In this document: piece after piece, positions 12,178-24,909 of the stretch | Layout of the letters: every line of letters starts with the position of its first letter | How positions within the stretch are numbered: the first letter of the stretch is position 1 | Source of the DNA: Azolla caroliniana | Taxonomy: Eukaryota; Polypodiophyta | Assembly: GCA_043228905.1 (NCBI GenBank) | Contig: JBHGNT010000001.1 | Location: forward strand, 31,620,001-31,684,000 | DNA: 64,000 nucleotides | Reading direction: 5' to 3' | The notes under the pieces: generated by a model | The model's database searches: none | What the model was told of the DNA's origin: nothing | What the model saw: the letters and a program-made list of their open reading frames with translations, nothing else | Translations under genes and position numbers: made by a program

Positions 12178-15100
12178 ATGGCGAGCTTCTCTGACAACTC
12201 ATCTCCATCTCCATCTCCATCTCCATCTCCATCTCCATCTCCAGGTATGAAGACTTACTTGTATCCCTGCATTCCTTCTCTTCCCCCCATCTCTATGTAT
12301 CTATAAAAAATCTCCCCCTCTCTCACGAAGAGTAGAATTGCCTTCGAAAATTAAGCAATTCTTTTGAAACCTCTTCTATCTAGTGAAGCAATACCTTCCA
12401 TTTACTTTGAAGGTAGATAGAAGAAGCCCTGGTTTGAATCGGCATTTTGCGCTGAGTTCATTAATTTTGGCGTTTTCGTTTAAGATCGGATTTCCTTTTC
12501 CTTTTCTATGGTGCAAATTCAGTATTATCTGTTCTGATAAAAGTTCTAAATTTCTCCTATACTACCGATTAATTTGTTTTAGTATCAATTGATAGAGGTA
12601 CAGTATAATTAACTGTGTGATCAGTGTTAGAAAAAGAACTCTTTTACCAAGGGAAAGGGAATAAACATTAATCTAAATATTGTGATGATTTATTAACTTT
12701 AAGCTCAAATTTTGTAGTTTTTTTATCTCAAGCTTGTCAAATTTTGGAGGCATTTCTGCCTTCAATTTCAAATTTAAGTTAAAGTAGAAATTACACTGTA
12801 TTCGAGCTTTTGTCGAGCATTGAGATATTGTGTGTATGGCTTGATCATTCAAGCTTTTAGATTGTTATTGCTTTAGACTTGCAACCTGGTAAAGACTGTT
12901 TCAAGACTATAATGGTTCGACCAAATAGGTATCCCATCAAATCTTTGAACTTTCTGGAAAACTCAGTTACAGAAATGGATAAAATTTCTGCTAAATTCCT
13001 ACAGGTTTTGTGGTATTCCTCGTAGTTCTCTAATGGTATCAACACCTCTTTATTCGTTATAACAATCTCTATAACTTTGCAGTATAATATTCTTCTCATT
13101 CTTAATAATCACTGATGGTCATGTAATATTGATTGAAGTTTCCTATTAAAGATTGTCTTCGGCAGAATATTTCATCATATAGCTGGCTTGAAGTTTCCTA
13201 GTTGTAGATGGAAGGCAGGACCTCAACCAGAATTCGGATTAACCAATTCGAAGGGCAGACTTCAGCCCACCCCTCCTAACCATCATAGAAGCAATATGAG
13301 CGTACGAATTAGTAGCCTATGTTCCAAACAAGAGCCTGATTCCGATACCACTCTCTCCTGGAGTCTGCAGAGAGGAAAATGGCTTCTCTTTTTAGTCAGA
13401 TAAAAATTTGCTTACCTTTTCGTTATTCTGTTTCGATGTCCAGGCATGAAAAATGTATAAGCACCTTCCTGTTTTCTACTTGGTATTCACCATGCGCGGT
13501 GAAGATCAAAGCCGCTTGTAAAGCTCTTTCATTCTAATCCACGAATATGACAAAGACTTGATGAAGAAGAAGAAGAATCCCCAAATAACTCCATCCCAGC
13601 AGCCGCAGTTAGATGGCGTGCCTTTACTGTACTGTTGCAGTGACGATTGTCCACTCGCAGTAGGGCTAGTCTCACACCAAACGGTTGCATATTAGGTTGA
13701 TAATCAAGATTCATACTGTACATGTATGTCTGGGCAGGACCTCCAAGGATGCAAGAGTGATAATTACACATCGATCAAATGAGCATTTAGGGTCCAATTT
13801 ATAACTCTCCTTAAAGTCTCTTCAACTGAGGGTACATTCCTATAGTGAAGGTTCGATCTCTTAGTATGCACCTCTGATATTTGGATGGACATTCATCATG
13901 GACATTCTTTGGGCCTATCTGGATGTCCATGGACCTATTTGTACCTCAGACGTTGGTCTTCAAATCTTGGCATCTTGTCATCAAAACAGGAAATGTATCT
14001 CATGCACTTTACGTGAAGGGGGACATGTAAGATCAAGTAAGAGAAAGGAGGTGTTTATCTCTTGTATGAGGGAGTTTAGACGGCTCACGTTTGGGGGTTT
14101 CTTATAAACGTAAGGTGTTTCCAAAATAATTACACCATCTGAAACAAGATTTTCAATGCGTTTATGAGGAGGTAATTATATTTGGGTGAATGCATGCCAT
14201 AAAGAAAACTTAATACCAATTGTGGCTTTGTAGAACTGAAATTCTGATTGCAGTTTAGGAAATGAAATTATGCTAATGAATTTAATGTTCAATGAAATGC
14301 TCAACACTATCACTGTATCAGCTTATTATGTCAATCTGAAGATAAATTTATTTATATGTATTTTTTGCCATGCAAATTATCAACCTGCATCGTTGCTGTA
14401 ACTGCATAAACCTACCTTCTAAATAATGGATGACTCAGGAACATATATTCAACAGCTGATACATGAAGCAAAAACAAGGTGGTTGAAGCCTGCGGAAATA
14501 TGTGAAATTTTAAGTAATCATGACAAGTTACAAATATCTGAAGCCTCACCCAACAAACCTGGAAGTATGGTTTTCTCTCTTACATGATGAAAATAATTTG
14601 CAGATGTTAGGAATAGATTTTCAGATCATATTGAATTGAGTTGACAGTTCTGAACGAAAAGGTTTGAGGCAGAATTGTGTGAATTTATTCAGTTTTTAAT
14701 CAGAATTATGATGGAATGTGATATGCCAGGTGGATTGCTGTTTCTTTTTGATCGTAACAAGCTTCGTTATTTTCGGAAGGATGGGCACAATTGGAGAAAG
14801 AAGAAAGACGGGAAAACAATCAGGGAGGCTCATGAAAAATTAAAGGTGGGGTTTCGTTTAAAATATATGGGGGTAACTGATACCAACCACAACATATTGA
14901 AGATGTCCATATTGACGGACTTTTCATAAGCATCTGTCTTAGCAGCACCAAGATTTTGGATTGGTTCATGGGCATCGTCACTTGTGAATGATATCATCTT
15001 CTTGAAATATAGGAAATTTGATATCGTAGGGATTCTGTAATACTCATGCAATTTTAAAATTAAACTTCTCCCTTTCTCCAGGATGGAAACAAGGATGTCA

Positions 15101-18100
15101 TTCATTGTTATTATGCACATGGCGAAGAGGATTCGAATTTTCAACGACGAAGCTATTGGCTGCTTGATGGGTACATTTATTACTTGCAATATTCTAACCA
15201 ATACAGACAATTAAATACAAATGAACAATCCACTAGTAAGAATTATAAAGCAAACATTGCACACGCCAAACTAAACTTCAGATTTTAAATACAAGTAAAT
15301 GATATGAATTACTGCGATCTCAGCATTAAACTAATTTTGATCCTGTCCTTTCAATCTTTTGAGAACTACCATATAGGGTACCACAATGCCGAACTGGAAC
15401 TGTGACTTGATTATGGTATAAGAAAGTTAGTGTTTACCTAACTTAAGAGATATTGCGAAAGCCTGAAAATTTTCAGGTTAGGTAGTTTTGCACCAGCCGG
15501 GCCCAATTGGCATCTTTTTGGGGATTTATTTGATTGGTAACTAATAGAAGATAATAATATAAGATAATAATATAAGATAAAGTGTAAACATTAAAAAAAC
15601 AGCTTGTAGTTTAAGCCTATTTCAGCCCTGAAACTCATATATGGAGCTGCCACAGTATTGTCCGCTGAGTGCATTAACAAAGAGAGTAAATCAGCTATGA
15701 TTCTTGAAGATTTTTGCTCTCTAATTTGACTCTTTTTCTTCCCCAAAAAAGGTTTGTAAGGCGAGTCTTTCTTGCCTTTCCATGTTGCCGAATGTTATCT
15801 CTTAAAATAACAGATCTTGGTCCTCGGACTTATCCACTCAATATATAAGTAAATTACGTAGGTTCTTACTTAAAGTGACTTAATAAGCACAACTTTGCAG
15901 AGTGTGAGTTATCAATGGTCATGTATGTGCTTATTTTTCTTTGCTTCATGTGATATTCTAAGAGCTTTGGAGGAACAGATATCTGTTTATGAAGAGGTTT
16001 AGGCTATTCGTCAACAATCTAATCAAGACCTTCTAATTTTCTGTTTGACAGGGGTTATGATCATATAGTATTGGTGCATTATCGTCAAGTGACTGAGGTC
16101 CATGTCTCGTCTTTGGTGTATTGTATTAATACGTTCCTCTTTACCATATTTAAACAAAGTAAATCAGAATAATCTTGTTCTATATTTTGGGTGCAAACAG
16201 GGTTACCGATCTGTACAAATGCAACCTCAGCACACTACAAACCATACTAAGTTGAAAAGCGTATCACCCAATATTTCCTCAAGCCCATGCAATGAGACTA
16301 GCGAAAGTTTCAATTCAAATGAAGAAGCAAGTTTTGAAGATACACTTGAAGATACACTTGAAGATAATGTGAACTTACAATTGGATGGATTCCCGAAACT
16401 CCAGTATGAAGATCAATTCCAATTGCCATATGGACTACAGTCATGCAGAAATCACATTCAAGGTGTGGATATGAGTAAAAGTTGCATGTACATAAACATT
16501 TTTATGTATGTATTTTTCCTTTCCTTTTTCTATAAAACATGAAGGTGTCTAATCCGTTTTTACTGATTCTGAATAAATTGCAGAGCCGTATAACGCTTCA
16601 TTATCACCACGGGCAGACCAATGTTTGGATCAAACTGGGATCCCAGATCATGGTATAGTTGCCAACAAAGGAGAGACTATGGGACAAATTCATATGTTGG
16701 TAGAGACTTCAAACAACAATTGCTTTGAAAAACCTGTTACGGATACTAATGAACGAGTTGTAGAGAAGGAAAAATATCTGGTATTCATCTTTGTTCACAA
16801 AATTTCGTCTTTTTATTAAGGCCCATGTTTAATAATAATATGTATACAATAGATTTTGTTCATCGCTTGCTAAATTGGCGCAGATGCTGATAAAGTTGTT
16901 GCATGTACATATTAGTCAGAAGTAGTTCTTATTAATTCATTTTAAGGGGCTGTCAGATACTTCTGAAATAATTTTAATAAATGTATCTAATTCTTTCAAG
17001 AGAGATTGCTGTATGGATTGTGCTGCTCATTTGGCTATATAGTGGAGAGACAGCAACTGCAAGAAAGCCAGTGCAATAGTGTTTGAGCTCTAAAATATAG
17101 CAAGAATTACAAAGGGCGTTTTATCAGTTTTTTTGTCTTTGTTTTGCATTTACTTCTGTTACAATAATTTTGGGTTTTATACGACACATATAAGATTTTT
17201 TTATTATAAATTTATCATTAATAACACCCAAATCTTTTTTTCCAGGCTTCTGAATCCAAAGAACCAGACATGACTGGGAGCGGATTTTTCAATACGGAGG
17301 AAATACAGAAGCTGAAACCGAGTTTATCAGATTTGATGTGTAACGTGCAGTTTGATGCTGCTGACAGAATGGATCCAAGCTGGATTTCTAGGAATATTTC
17401 TTTTGGATCAGAGCCATATTGGGAAATTGATAAAGGCTTACCGACGGGTTATGAAAGTTCAAATTCATCAGGGCAGATGCAGACGATATCCATTCCAGAT
17501 TCGTCATTATTACAAAAACAGCTGTACAGCATTTTGGATTTTGCACCAAATTGGTCATTTGCCTTTGAAGAGGCTAAGGTATAATTCTCTTATATGTAAT
17601 AACTATACAAGATAAAAATTTGTTTATTTACTTGCAAGTTGAAGTCATTTTATTGAACCATTTCAGGTTATAGTGACTGGCATTTTTGTAAATTTGATTG
17701 ATATCTCAACTACTAGATTTTGTTGCATGTTTGGAGAAGTTGAAGTTCCTACAGAAATTCTAAGATCTGGAGCTCTGCGTTGTACAGCGCCTGCACTCAA
17801 ATCAGGAACAGTATCACTTTATGTGACATGTAATGGAATTGCTTGTAGTGAAATTTTGGAATTCAACTATCGAATTAAACTTGATCATGACATAACTAAA
17901 TCAGAGCAAGCTAAGAAAGAATCAGACCAGGAGCAGGATTTGCTACAGCAGATTAGGTTGTCTAAACTGCTGCTTACTCAAGAAGGTGAAATCTATCCTG
18001 AGAAAACATTTGATGATCAACAGGATATTGGGAACAGAAGCGATCAGTGGAATTCTTTGTGTATTGATAAAAGTTCTTGGACCCAGATAGAGGATATGGT

Positions 18101-19904
18101 TAAAAATAAGGGATGTGCCTTTGAGGATGGGAAGTCTATGCTTTTACAAATGCTTCTGAAATATGAAATTCAGCAATGGCTTTGTAAAAAGAATTTGAAA
18201 CATGTCTCTTTGCTTGATAGCCATGGTCTTGGAATTTTACATATGGTAGCTGCACTTGGATATGATTGGGCTATTGCTCCTATACTGGAAACTGGTATTC
18301 GGGTTGATTTCCGTGATATTCATGGATGGACAGCTCTTCATTGGGCTGCATTTTGCGGGAGGTTAGCCTTTTCAACCTCTTGGTTAAAAAGTGTTGCAGT
18401 ACTATTGTGTACATTTTTTCACATTATATCATTGAGTGCATTTGGATAATCTGGTGTAAGAATCTTGTGAATATGTTTAATCTTTGTTTTATTCTCTAGG
18501 GAAAAGGTAATTGCAGTTCTTCTTGCTGCGGGTGCATCTCCCGGTTCCCTAACTGATCCTACTCCATCTGATGCAACTGGACGTATTGCTGCTGATCTGG
18601 CTGCAATGAATGGATATGAGGGAATTGCCGGTTACCTAGCTGAGGCATCATTGACTAGCCACCTCACATCCTTGAAATTAGATGCAGTAAATGGACATGA
18701 AGCTGTAGAAGTTGTATCAGAAAAGAGCATTGTACATGCAAGCTCAGGCATGAGCGAAGATGAACTCTCCTTAAAAGACAGCCTTGCAGCTGTACGAAAT
18801 GCAGCTCAAGCAGCAACACGCATACAATCAGCTTTTCGTGCATATTCATTTAGCAAGAGACGCGTGAAGGATCTGTGCTTGAATGAGTTCGGCATTTCAG
18901 ATGAGACAGCTAGGGCGATTGCTCTTGTGCAAGCAAATCAAGCCATGCTTGGGGACCATCATGAGAAGCTCAATCTTGCAGCTACACAGATACAGTGCAA
19001 ATATAGGGCTTGGAAAGGACGGAAAGATTTTATTTCCTTGAGGAAACATGTCGTGAAAATACAGGTATGCACATAAATGAGGATGTGACTGAAAGCTTCA
19101 AATATTTTACTGCAAATAGTATACACCCACAGTGTTTTCAAGCCAAAGTAATAAATTTAAAAGGTAGGCAGCTGCGTCACATCCGTGTTGATTATCAAAT
19201 GGATTGTTTTATTGGTAATGACCCACATTAAATACTCTATCTAGTCCAAGTTTCCTATTGCCAGGGGCACCATAGTCGAGAAGTCCCACTAAACTCACAA
19301 TGATGCATGTGCCATGAACTGATACTATCGCCACTTGACTAATTATATTGTGCAAATGGTTGGATGTTTATTTTTCCAGGCTCATGTACGTGGGCATCAA
19401 CTTCGCATAAAATATAAAAAATTGCTATCAGTTGTAGGGATCATGGAAAAGGCAATCTTAAGGTGGAGACGCAAGGGAACAGGATTGCGAGGATATAAGA
19501 CTGAAGCTATTGCCGAATATGACAGTGATGATGAGACATTTCTCAAGGACTTCAGGAAGCAAAAGGAAGAAGCCTTCGTTGATGCATATAGACGAGTAAA
19601 AGAAATGGTAGAAAACCCCAAGGCACGTACTCAATATCGACGAATGCTAGAAATCTACAATGAGCGACGGGAGAAGGTTTGTCTCATTGCCTAGTGTAGA
19701 TGAAGATGTGTGGAGTGCTCATGTTTTCAATTGATACATTGGATTCAATTCTTGTTTATTTGTCATATGTTTCATACATGTGGTACTAATGCTTTGCTCC
19801 TTTAGGGAAGACACTTCATTGACACTGATATCATATTCGACGACGAGCTGATGAGTCTTCTCGCTGATAATGAATTCTCAATGACATGCTCCTCAAGCTT
19901 GTGA
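12178..19904 (+). CDS. CAMTA: Calmodulin-binding transcription activator (CAMTA)
   Basis: Twelve exons join in phase: 12178-12244, 14439-14564, 14730-14845, 15082-15170, 16052-16097, 16201-16462, 16584-16780, 17246-17578, 17667-18361, 18500-19064, 19380-19676, 19806-19904. They encode 963 residues. In order: a Ser-Pro repeat leader (1-22); the CG-1 DNA-binding domain (about 23-148, with RYFRKDGHNWRKKKDGKT, HCYYAHGEEDSNFQRRSYW and HIVLVHYRQV); a long disordered region; the TIG/IPT fold (about 413-481); ankyrin repeats (about 595-680, HGWTALHWAAFCGR); IQ motifs near 748, 804 and 825; and the Ca-dependent calmodulin-binding helix (AILRWRRKGTGLRG, about 857-870). CAMTAs bind CGCG/CGTG promoter elements and link calcium signals to cold, biotic-stress and hormone responses. 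Exon 1 is placed 2.2 kb upstream because its phase matches exon 2 and Arabidopsis CAMTA genes also have a short first exon. Confidence 0.95.
12204..12243. repeat. (TCTCCA)n hexanucleotide repeat in CAMTA exon 1
   Basis: About six and a half copies of TCTCCA encode an alternating Ser-Pro run at residues 9-22 of CAMTA, directly before the exon 1 donor site. The hexamer unit keeps the reading frame, so copy-number change would only lengthen or shorten the Ser-Pro leader. Confidence 0.85.
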
Positions 19905-20776
19905 GCAACTTTAAAATATATTCAAAGAGAACTCTGAATTCTCACCATGTAATATAGTTACATTTGAGGTCATGTTGTAAAGTGAGCAAATGTGTTGAAT
20001 AGAAGACATGTACATTCTACTCTCCCCTACCATTTCCAGCAGAAAGGTAGACACCATAATACATCTGACATGTTGCATAGTGAATGTTGAAAATACTTTC
20101 TAGTTTCCTTTCCTTATCTCTGATTTTTGTACCACTTCCAATGGTGGACTGAAATACACATTTGTGCATATGTACTCATACTTGTTCTCTCAGTCTCTTT
20201 CTCCCCCTCCCCATAAAAGAAACTGACATAGAGAAAGTAAAGTATGGCTTGTGCCAAAAGCTGTTGATACTTCATTGAATCTAACCTCAGTATATACTTG
20301 GGCATATTACATGTTGACATCAAAGATTTGCAACATGTGACATTCACACAAAGGGGCATATATGTTGGATATGTTCTGGCAATAAATGACAAACAAATAG
20401 TACATTGAATCTTATTCACAAACATTACTCCAAAATGTTATAGCACAGTATGACGAATGATGGCCTCTTGTTTCCAAACATAACAATGATTTAGCCTCCT
20501 TTCTATAAGGCACAGTAAATATCATCATATGATCTTCAATATAGATAAAGTCCTAGGCCCAAGGATTCACAAATAGTGATGAAAAAGATAGATTCATGGT
20601 CTTCATGTTACGTTCATCCTTTCATGCGAATGATAGATCCATCTACCTCCGGGGACTTGAATTTAAACCTCTAGTTCACCTTGGGTAGAGTTTCTTGGTG
20701 GTTGGGTTATACAGCCAGCAGAGATACACCTTGTCATGCTTCACATCATCCATCTGTCGTTACAGACGTCAAACCT
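19905..20776. other. Convergent 3' region between CAMTA and the AP2 gene
   Basis: CAMTA (+) and the AP2-like gene (-) end facing each other here. The interval should hold both 3' UTRs and polyadenylation sites. A short duplication is visible: 'ggttgggt' and 'gttgggtagagtttcttggtgg' occur near 20683-20705 and again near 20788-20812, the second at the very 3' end of the AP2 gene. Confidence 0.5.
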
Positions 20777-23562
20777 CTAGTTAATCACGTTGGGTAGAGT
20801 TTCTTGGTGGTTATACTGCAGAGACGTACTCATGCTCAGGGGAGGCTCAAATGCATTACTACTATTCCAAACACATGCCACTTTGTCAGGAATGTAAGCA
20901 GAGTGATTTGCAACGTAATCATGAGGAAGAACTCGTAAATAATCTCCTTGGTTTCGAGCATTACCTATTCTCCCTACTTGGCAAATTGGCTTCTCCTCAG
21001 ATGGTGATAGGCATGTTGGTGGTGGCGGGTAATTATTAGCCATAGCTATTGCGTTAGCAAGAGCTTCTGAGGCACTTTCTGCACATTTCTTTTCTTTTAA
21101 TTCCAACCCTTTACTGCCAAATTTGAGACGTTCCTCCAAATTTGTGAACATAGGTGATAGGGAGAGTGCACTCAATGCAGACATTCGTGGATTTCTGGAG
21201 AGTCTTCCAGAGTGTTGAAGTAAAGGTAGCTCATAAGGTTCATAGCTCTGCCATTTCTTGTTGGAAGATCTCTGTGTCTTCTGTTCTTGCCCAAGTTTTG
21301 CTCCCTCAGAATAATTATCATCACCGCACCAAGATGGAGGTGGTGATAGTGTCTGCTGATTTCTTTGAATTTCCAATGAATATTGATCACATTCCATGGA
21401 TCCTTTACATGGTTTTCTTATTGGATTTGATGCTTCTTCTGAAGCAATATTGGGCGGTTGCAACCAATTCATAAAATGACAGAGATTGATCACGGTTGAT
21501 GCTCCACCCAAAAGAGGGGATGATCTTGTTTCTCCACAAGTGCCTAAAAAGACCAAGATATAAAACATTCAGTCATCATGAACTTAAAAACACAAAAATA
21601 ATTTACCTTGAAAGAGAAAAAAGACCGTAACTGTTCAACTGTGGGAGAGAGCTCGCAAAGCTGCATCCAGATTGTGGCATATCCCACCGCTCATACTGAT
21701 GCCTACATGCACCATTGGTTATTTATAACGGAATATAATACAGTGGCAATAACCCCCATCCTCAAATTTCGAAGTGAAAGCAACAATGCACCTGCTGCCT
21801 CGCATTTTTGAACCTCCTCGTGAATATCCACTACTCTTTCTGTAGAACATATATGTGTGTATATATGACTGAAAGTTGATACACCAAGTATGCAACAAAA
21901 TGATTCTCATTCGTTTTTTACAATATAAGAAAAAGGCACGACCAACCTCCTCAATGATGCAAGATAGTTTTCCCTTGATACACTCTGCATTTCATCAATA
22001 TCCCGAGCATAATCACTGACCTGAGCAAACAAGCAAATGAAATTGTCATATTAAAAGAATATTAAGAAGACCATGCATCATAGTAATTATGTAGGCATAG
22101 AGCTAGATGTTCTACTGGGAAATTAATGAGAGTTCCAGGTCCCCAATACTTGAGAGCAGCAAGGTCATATGCGTGAGCAGCCGCTTCTTCATCATCATAA
22201 GCACCTATAGATCATCTCTTCTACCATTACACAACATAAAGAGTCTGAAGAAGTAAATGAAAGCTTGAACAATAACAACAGTACCAAGGTAAACTGTATC
22301 CAGCATCCATTTTCGAGATTTGAGTGGTTCCATGGCATCGAATGACAAACCAAGAAGTTATATTGAGTGTATGAAAGATGGGAATGTAGGCATGCATCAC
22401 CCATAAGATTCACGTCCAAAATGAACACAAACGAACATTGTAAAGTATTCCGAGGGATGGAATAACAAACCAAGAAGTTAGATTTAGAATTTAAAAGGCA
22501 GGAATGTAGGCATGCATGACCCATAAGATTCATGTCCAATAAACAAAATGGAATATTGTGAAGTATTCTGACTCAGAGGAATGGAGATTTTACCTTGCTT
22601 TCCTTTCTTGTTTTGATTCTGATTCCAAGTGCTTTTATCCCAGAGATGAGCCTCATAACGGCCTGTCCAGCGATGTCTAGAGATGTAAACACATAAAAAA
22701 GGGTGAAATTAGGTAAAAGAATGTGGTATATGAAGGGCCAACAGGTAAAATACGCCAACATCAAATCATGTATGCTAAGAATGTGGCATGAAATGTTAGC
22801 AGAACATCACTTAGGTAAAGAATGCGGTCATGAGTTTGTTGTGCAGATGAAAACAAATGAAATCAATAAGCAGAGCATTATTTACGTTGAGGATATGGTG
22901 CTAAACGGAACTGAATTTAGATCAGGAATGTGGTACAGGGACAGAAAGATAAAGGTAGAATCAACTAAACGAACATCATTTTGGTAAAGAATTTGACACG
23001 CGAAAAACAGATAAAAGGCGATAGCAGAACATCTTAAAGGTTAAGCATGTGAAAAAAGAGACCTTGTGACTCCTCTATAGATGGAGCTACGCTTGCCAGC
23101 AGCACAGGGTGGAATTTTGCTGATTCTTTCTTTCGCAGTGGAAGCCCTGCATCGTTTTGAACCTGATCTCTGTGATCCCTTACTGAGATGAAGATCATGG
23201 TCGTGTGGACCAACTTCCTCTTCTCCTCCTACATTATTAGTTCGATCACCATACGGAACAGTACAATTCTCAACATAAAAAGCGGCCCTTTTCTCCTTAT
23301 CATCCTCATCATCGTCTTCGTCTTCGTCATCATCTTCCTCTAGTTCCTCGGCATCTGGTTCATCATTTCCCACTGCTTCTCGTTCGTCTTCTTCTTCTTC
23401 TTCTTCTTCTTCTTCTTTACAGCCTACTTGGTCTGGCATCGTTTCTCCCTGGACTCTAGGGTTTGCTTCAATCTGAGAATATGCTGCAGCCGTGGAAGCT
23501 CCGTATGCACCGTCACTACCACTACCACTACTAGCAGCAGAAAAAGAAGAAGAAGAAGACAT
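20777..23562 (-). CDS. AP2-family (WRI1/ADAP-like) transcription factor with degraded second AP2 domain
   Basis: Minus-strand exons 23063-23562, 22594-22676, 22285-22293 (9 bp), 22116-22204, 21947-22020, 21792-21839, 21607-21702 and about 20777-21524 join in phase to about 548 codons. The N-terminus is Ser- and Asp/Glu-rich. The first AP2 domain is canonical: [20 protein letters not shown], a Lys-rich insertion, the micro-exon coding VYL, then [22 protein letters not shown]. The linker ([29 protein letters not shown]) is typical of double-AP2 WRI1/ADAP proteins. The second domain starts [13 protein letters not shown] but then loses the WEARIGRV and YLGTY...EEAAxAYD core; a trace ([15 protein letters not shown]) marks its end. 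The long C-terminal exon stays open. WRI1-type factors activate fatty-acid genes; ADAP acts in ABA responses. The last acceptor (after ACAAG, 21525) is a guess. An in-frame upstream ATG lies at 23652. Confidence 0.78.
22285..22293 (-). other. 9-bp micro-exon (VYL) of the AP2 gene
   Basis: TTTACCTTG flanked by ATACAG upstream and GTACTG downstream on the minus strand. It completes a Val codon begun in exon 2 and supplies Tyr, Leu and the first base of Gly, giving the invariant VYLG of the first AP2 domain. The same 9-bp micro-exon is known from Arabidopsis WRI1 and other double-AP2 genes, so it supports the assignment. Confidence 0.85.
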
Positions 23563-24410
23563 GGAAAGCTTCAAGGAACTGCTAAAAGTGTATTTTGGGT
23601 TTGAATTGGAACGGTCTATTTTTTCAGAATATGTATGTACATATGTGGACATACATATTGCAGAGGGCCATCATTACAGACAGTAAGTTGGTCGGCTGGC
23701 CCGAGAAATCCATGTTGTTGTTCGGTCTACAGCCACCGGAAAACTTTTCATAGCAAACATCCCACAGTGTTGATGCTTACAAAATTCAAACAACACGGTT
23801 TTCTCCTTCGCCTCTGTCGGTAGTGCAGAAGGAAGTCTTTTTCGAGGTGCATGCACTCCGAATTGAAGGACAACGTAGCAAAATGATTCGTTCAATCAGA
23901 GATCACTTGAATCAAGAAAATTGTGCTTAAGTTATATCCTTTTGTGAAATTAAACTCACAAAATGTGACCTATCTCCTAAACTTCCTCAAGTGAGTTTGG
24001 GATGTCAATCGATAGGGCAACATTGTTGCGAAAGAGTGTAACCAATGCCACCTGGATATGCAACCCTAGGGTTCCTACTATTTAAATTGATCGATTATTC
24101 ATGACGCTTCGTTGGGTTCTCTTCAAAACTCAAGTAAATGCATTTACAACTAATCATTCTTATTTTTTGTACATGCAACAATGATACGTAGATTGTGGAC
24201 ACTCTTTCATATACAAGAGATATGGGAATCATTCCAACATCTAGATTTCCTATCATTGCCAACGTAAGCTACTTACAATGAAAGATACATAAGTTGTTTG
24301 ATACTAAATGAGAGCATGGGGATATAGATTGAATTTGGTTTAGCTTCTTCTAGGTACTTAGTTTAATGTTCATTTCCAACCACACACGGGTAAGTATTAT
24401 GTAGAAACAA
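23563..24410. other. Upstream region of the AP2 gene
   Basis: This should hold the AP2 promoter and 5' UTR. No gene is visible. An in-frame ATG at 23652 could add 30 residues to the AP2 protein if transcription begins further upstream. No convincing core promoter motif is singled out. Confidence 0.4.
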
Positions 24411-24590
24411 AGATTCTTGTTATTATGAATTTTGCTAATTTTGACTGCAAAAACAGTTTATTCTGATCCTTCTTGGATGCAGCACCTAAAATTTAGAAAG
24501 CAAAAGAAGAAAAAAGAGGCACCATGAAAAATGTACAAGTTGTGTCCAAATAAGGGATGGTTATAATCCACGTATGCTACACAACAATCT
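24411..24590 (+). pseudogene. Old, decayed nuclear plastid DNA: psaJ-rpl33 interval remnant
   Basis: This stretch aligns by eye with 36820-37030 of the younger plastid insertion. Shared words include attcttgttatt, atccttcttggat, aaagcaaaagaa and, most clearly, atgtacaagttgtgtcca followed by a region matching 'ggttacaatccc' with changes. Many substitutions separate the two copies, and about 60 bp covering the rpl33 start is deleted in this one. It is therefore an independent and older insertion of the same plastid region, now degraded. Confidence 0.75.
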
Positions 24591-24830
24591 TCCATTCCAA
24601 ATATGTACGTTTACTCACTTCGAAGTAAAGATGCATTGTTGCTTTATGCACATTGTCAACATCACAAACCCATTTATACTAAATTGTTTGCTTATGGTCA
24701 TTAAATATCAAAACTTCATATAACATCACGAGGCATAATATGATTTATATGCTTATTTGAAAGTAGCTCAAATTTGCATGCGCACCTTCAGCTTTCAGTC
24801 TACAAATTTAGCACCCACAAAGTGAAGGCC

Positions 24831-24848
24831 ATACATGGAGAGAAAATC
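24831..24848. repeat. Left 18-bp direct repeat flanking the plastid insertion
   Basis: atacatggagagaaaatc occurs here and identically, in the same orientation, at 42203-42220. Outside sequences differ (c on the left and g after the right copy). Plastid-derived sequence lies between the copies. It looks like a target-site duplication or microhomology at the insertion break. Confidence 0.75.
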
Positions 24849-24909
24849 CAATCGATCATATCTCAGAAATGTACATGGAAGTATTTGAAAAAATAGAAAT
24901 CATAGTATC

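Noticed and set aside
15462-15477. Perfect 16-bp palindrome cctgaaaattttcagg as an operator
   Set aside because: It lies inside a CAMTA intron with no other support; a palindrome of this size in AT-rich DNA can occur by chance.
16864-17245. Extra CAMTA exon in the intron between exons 7 and 8
   Set aside because: Exons 7 and 8 join directly in phase, and the interval has no open frame with CAMTA similarity.
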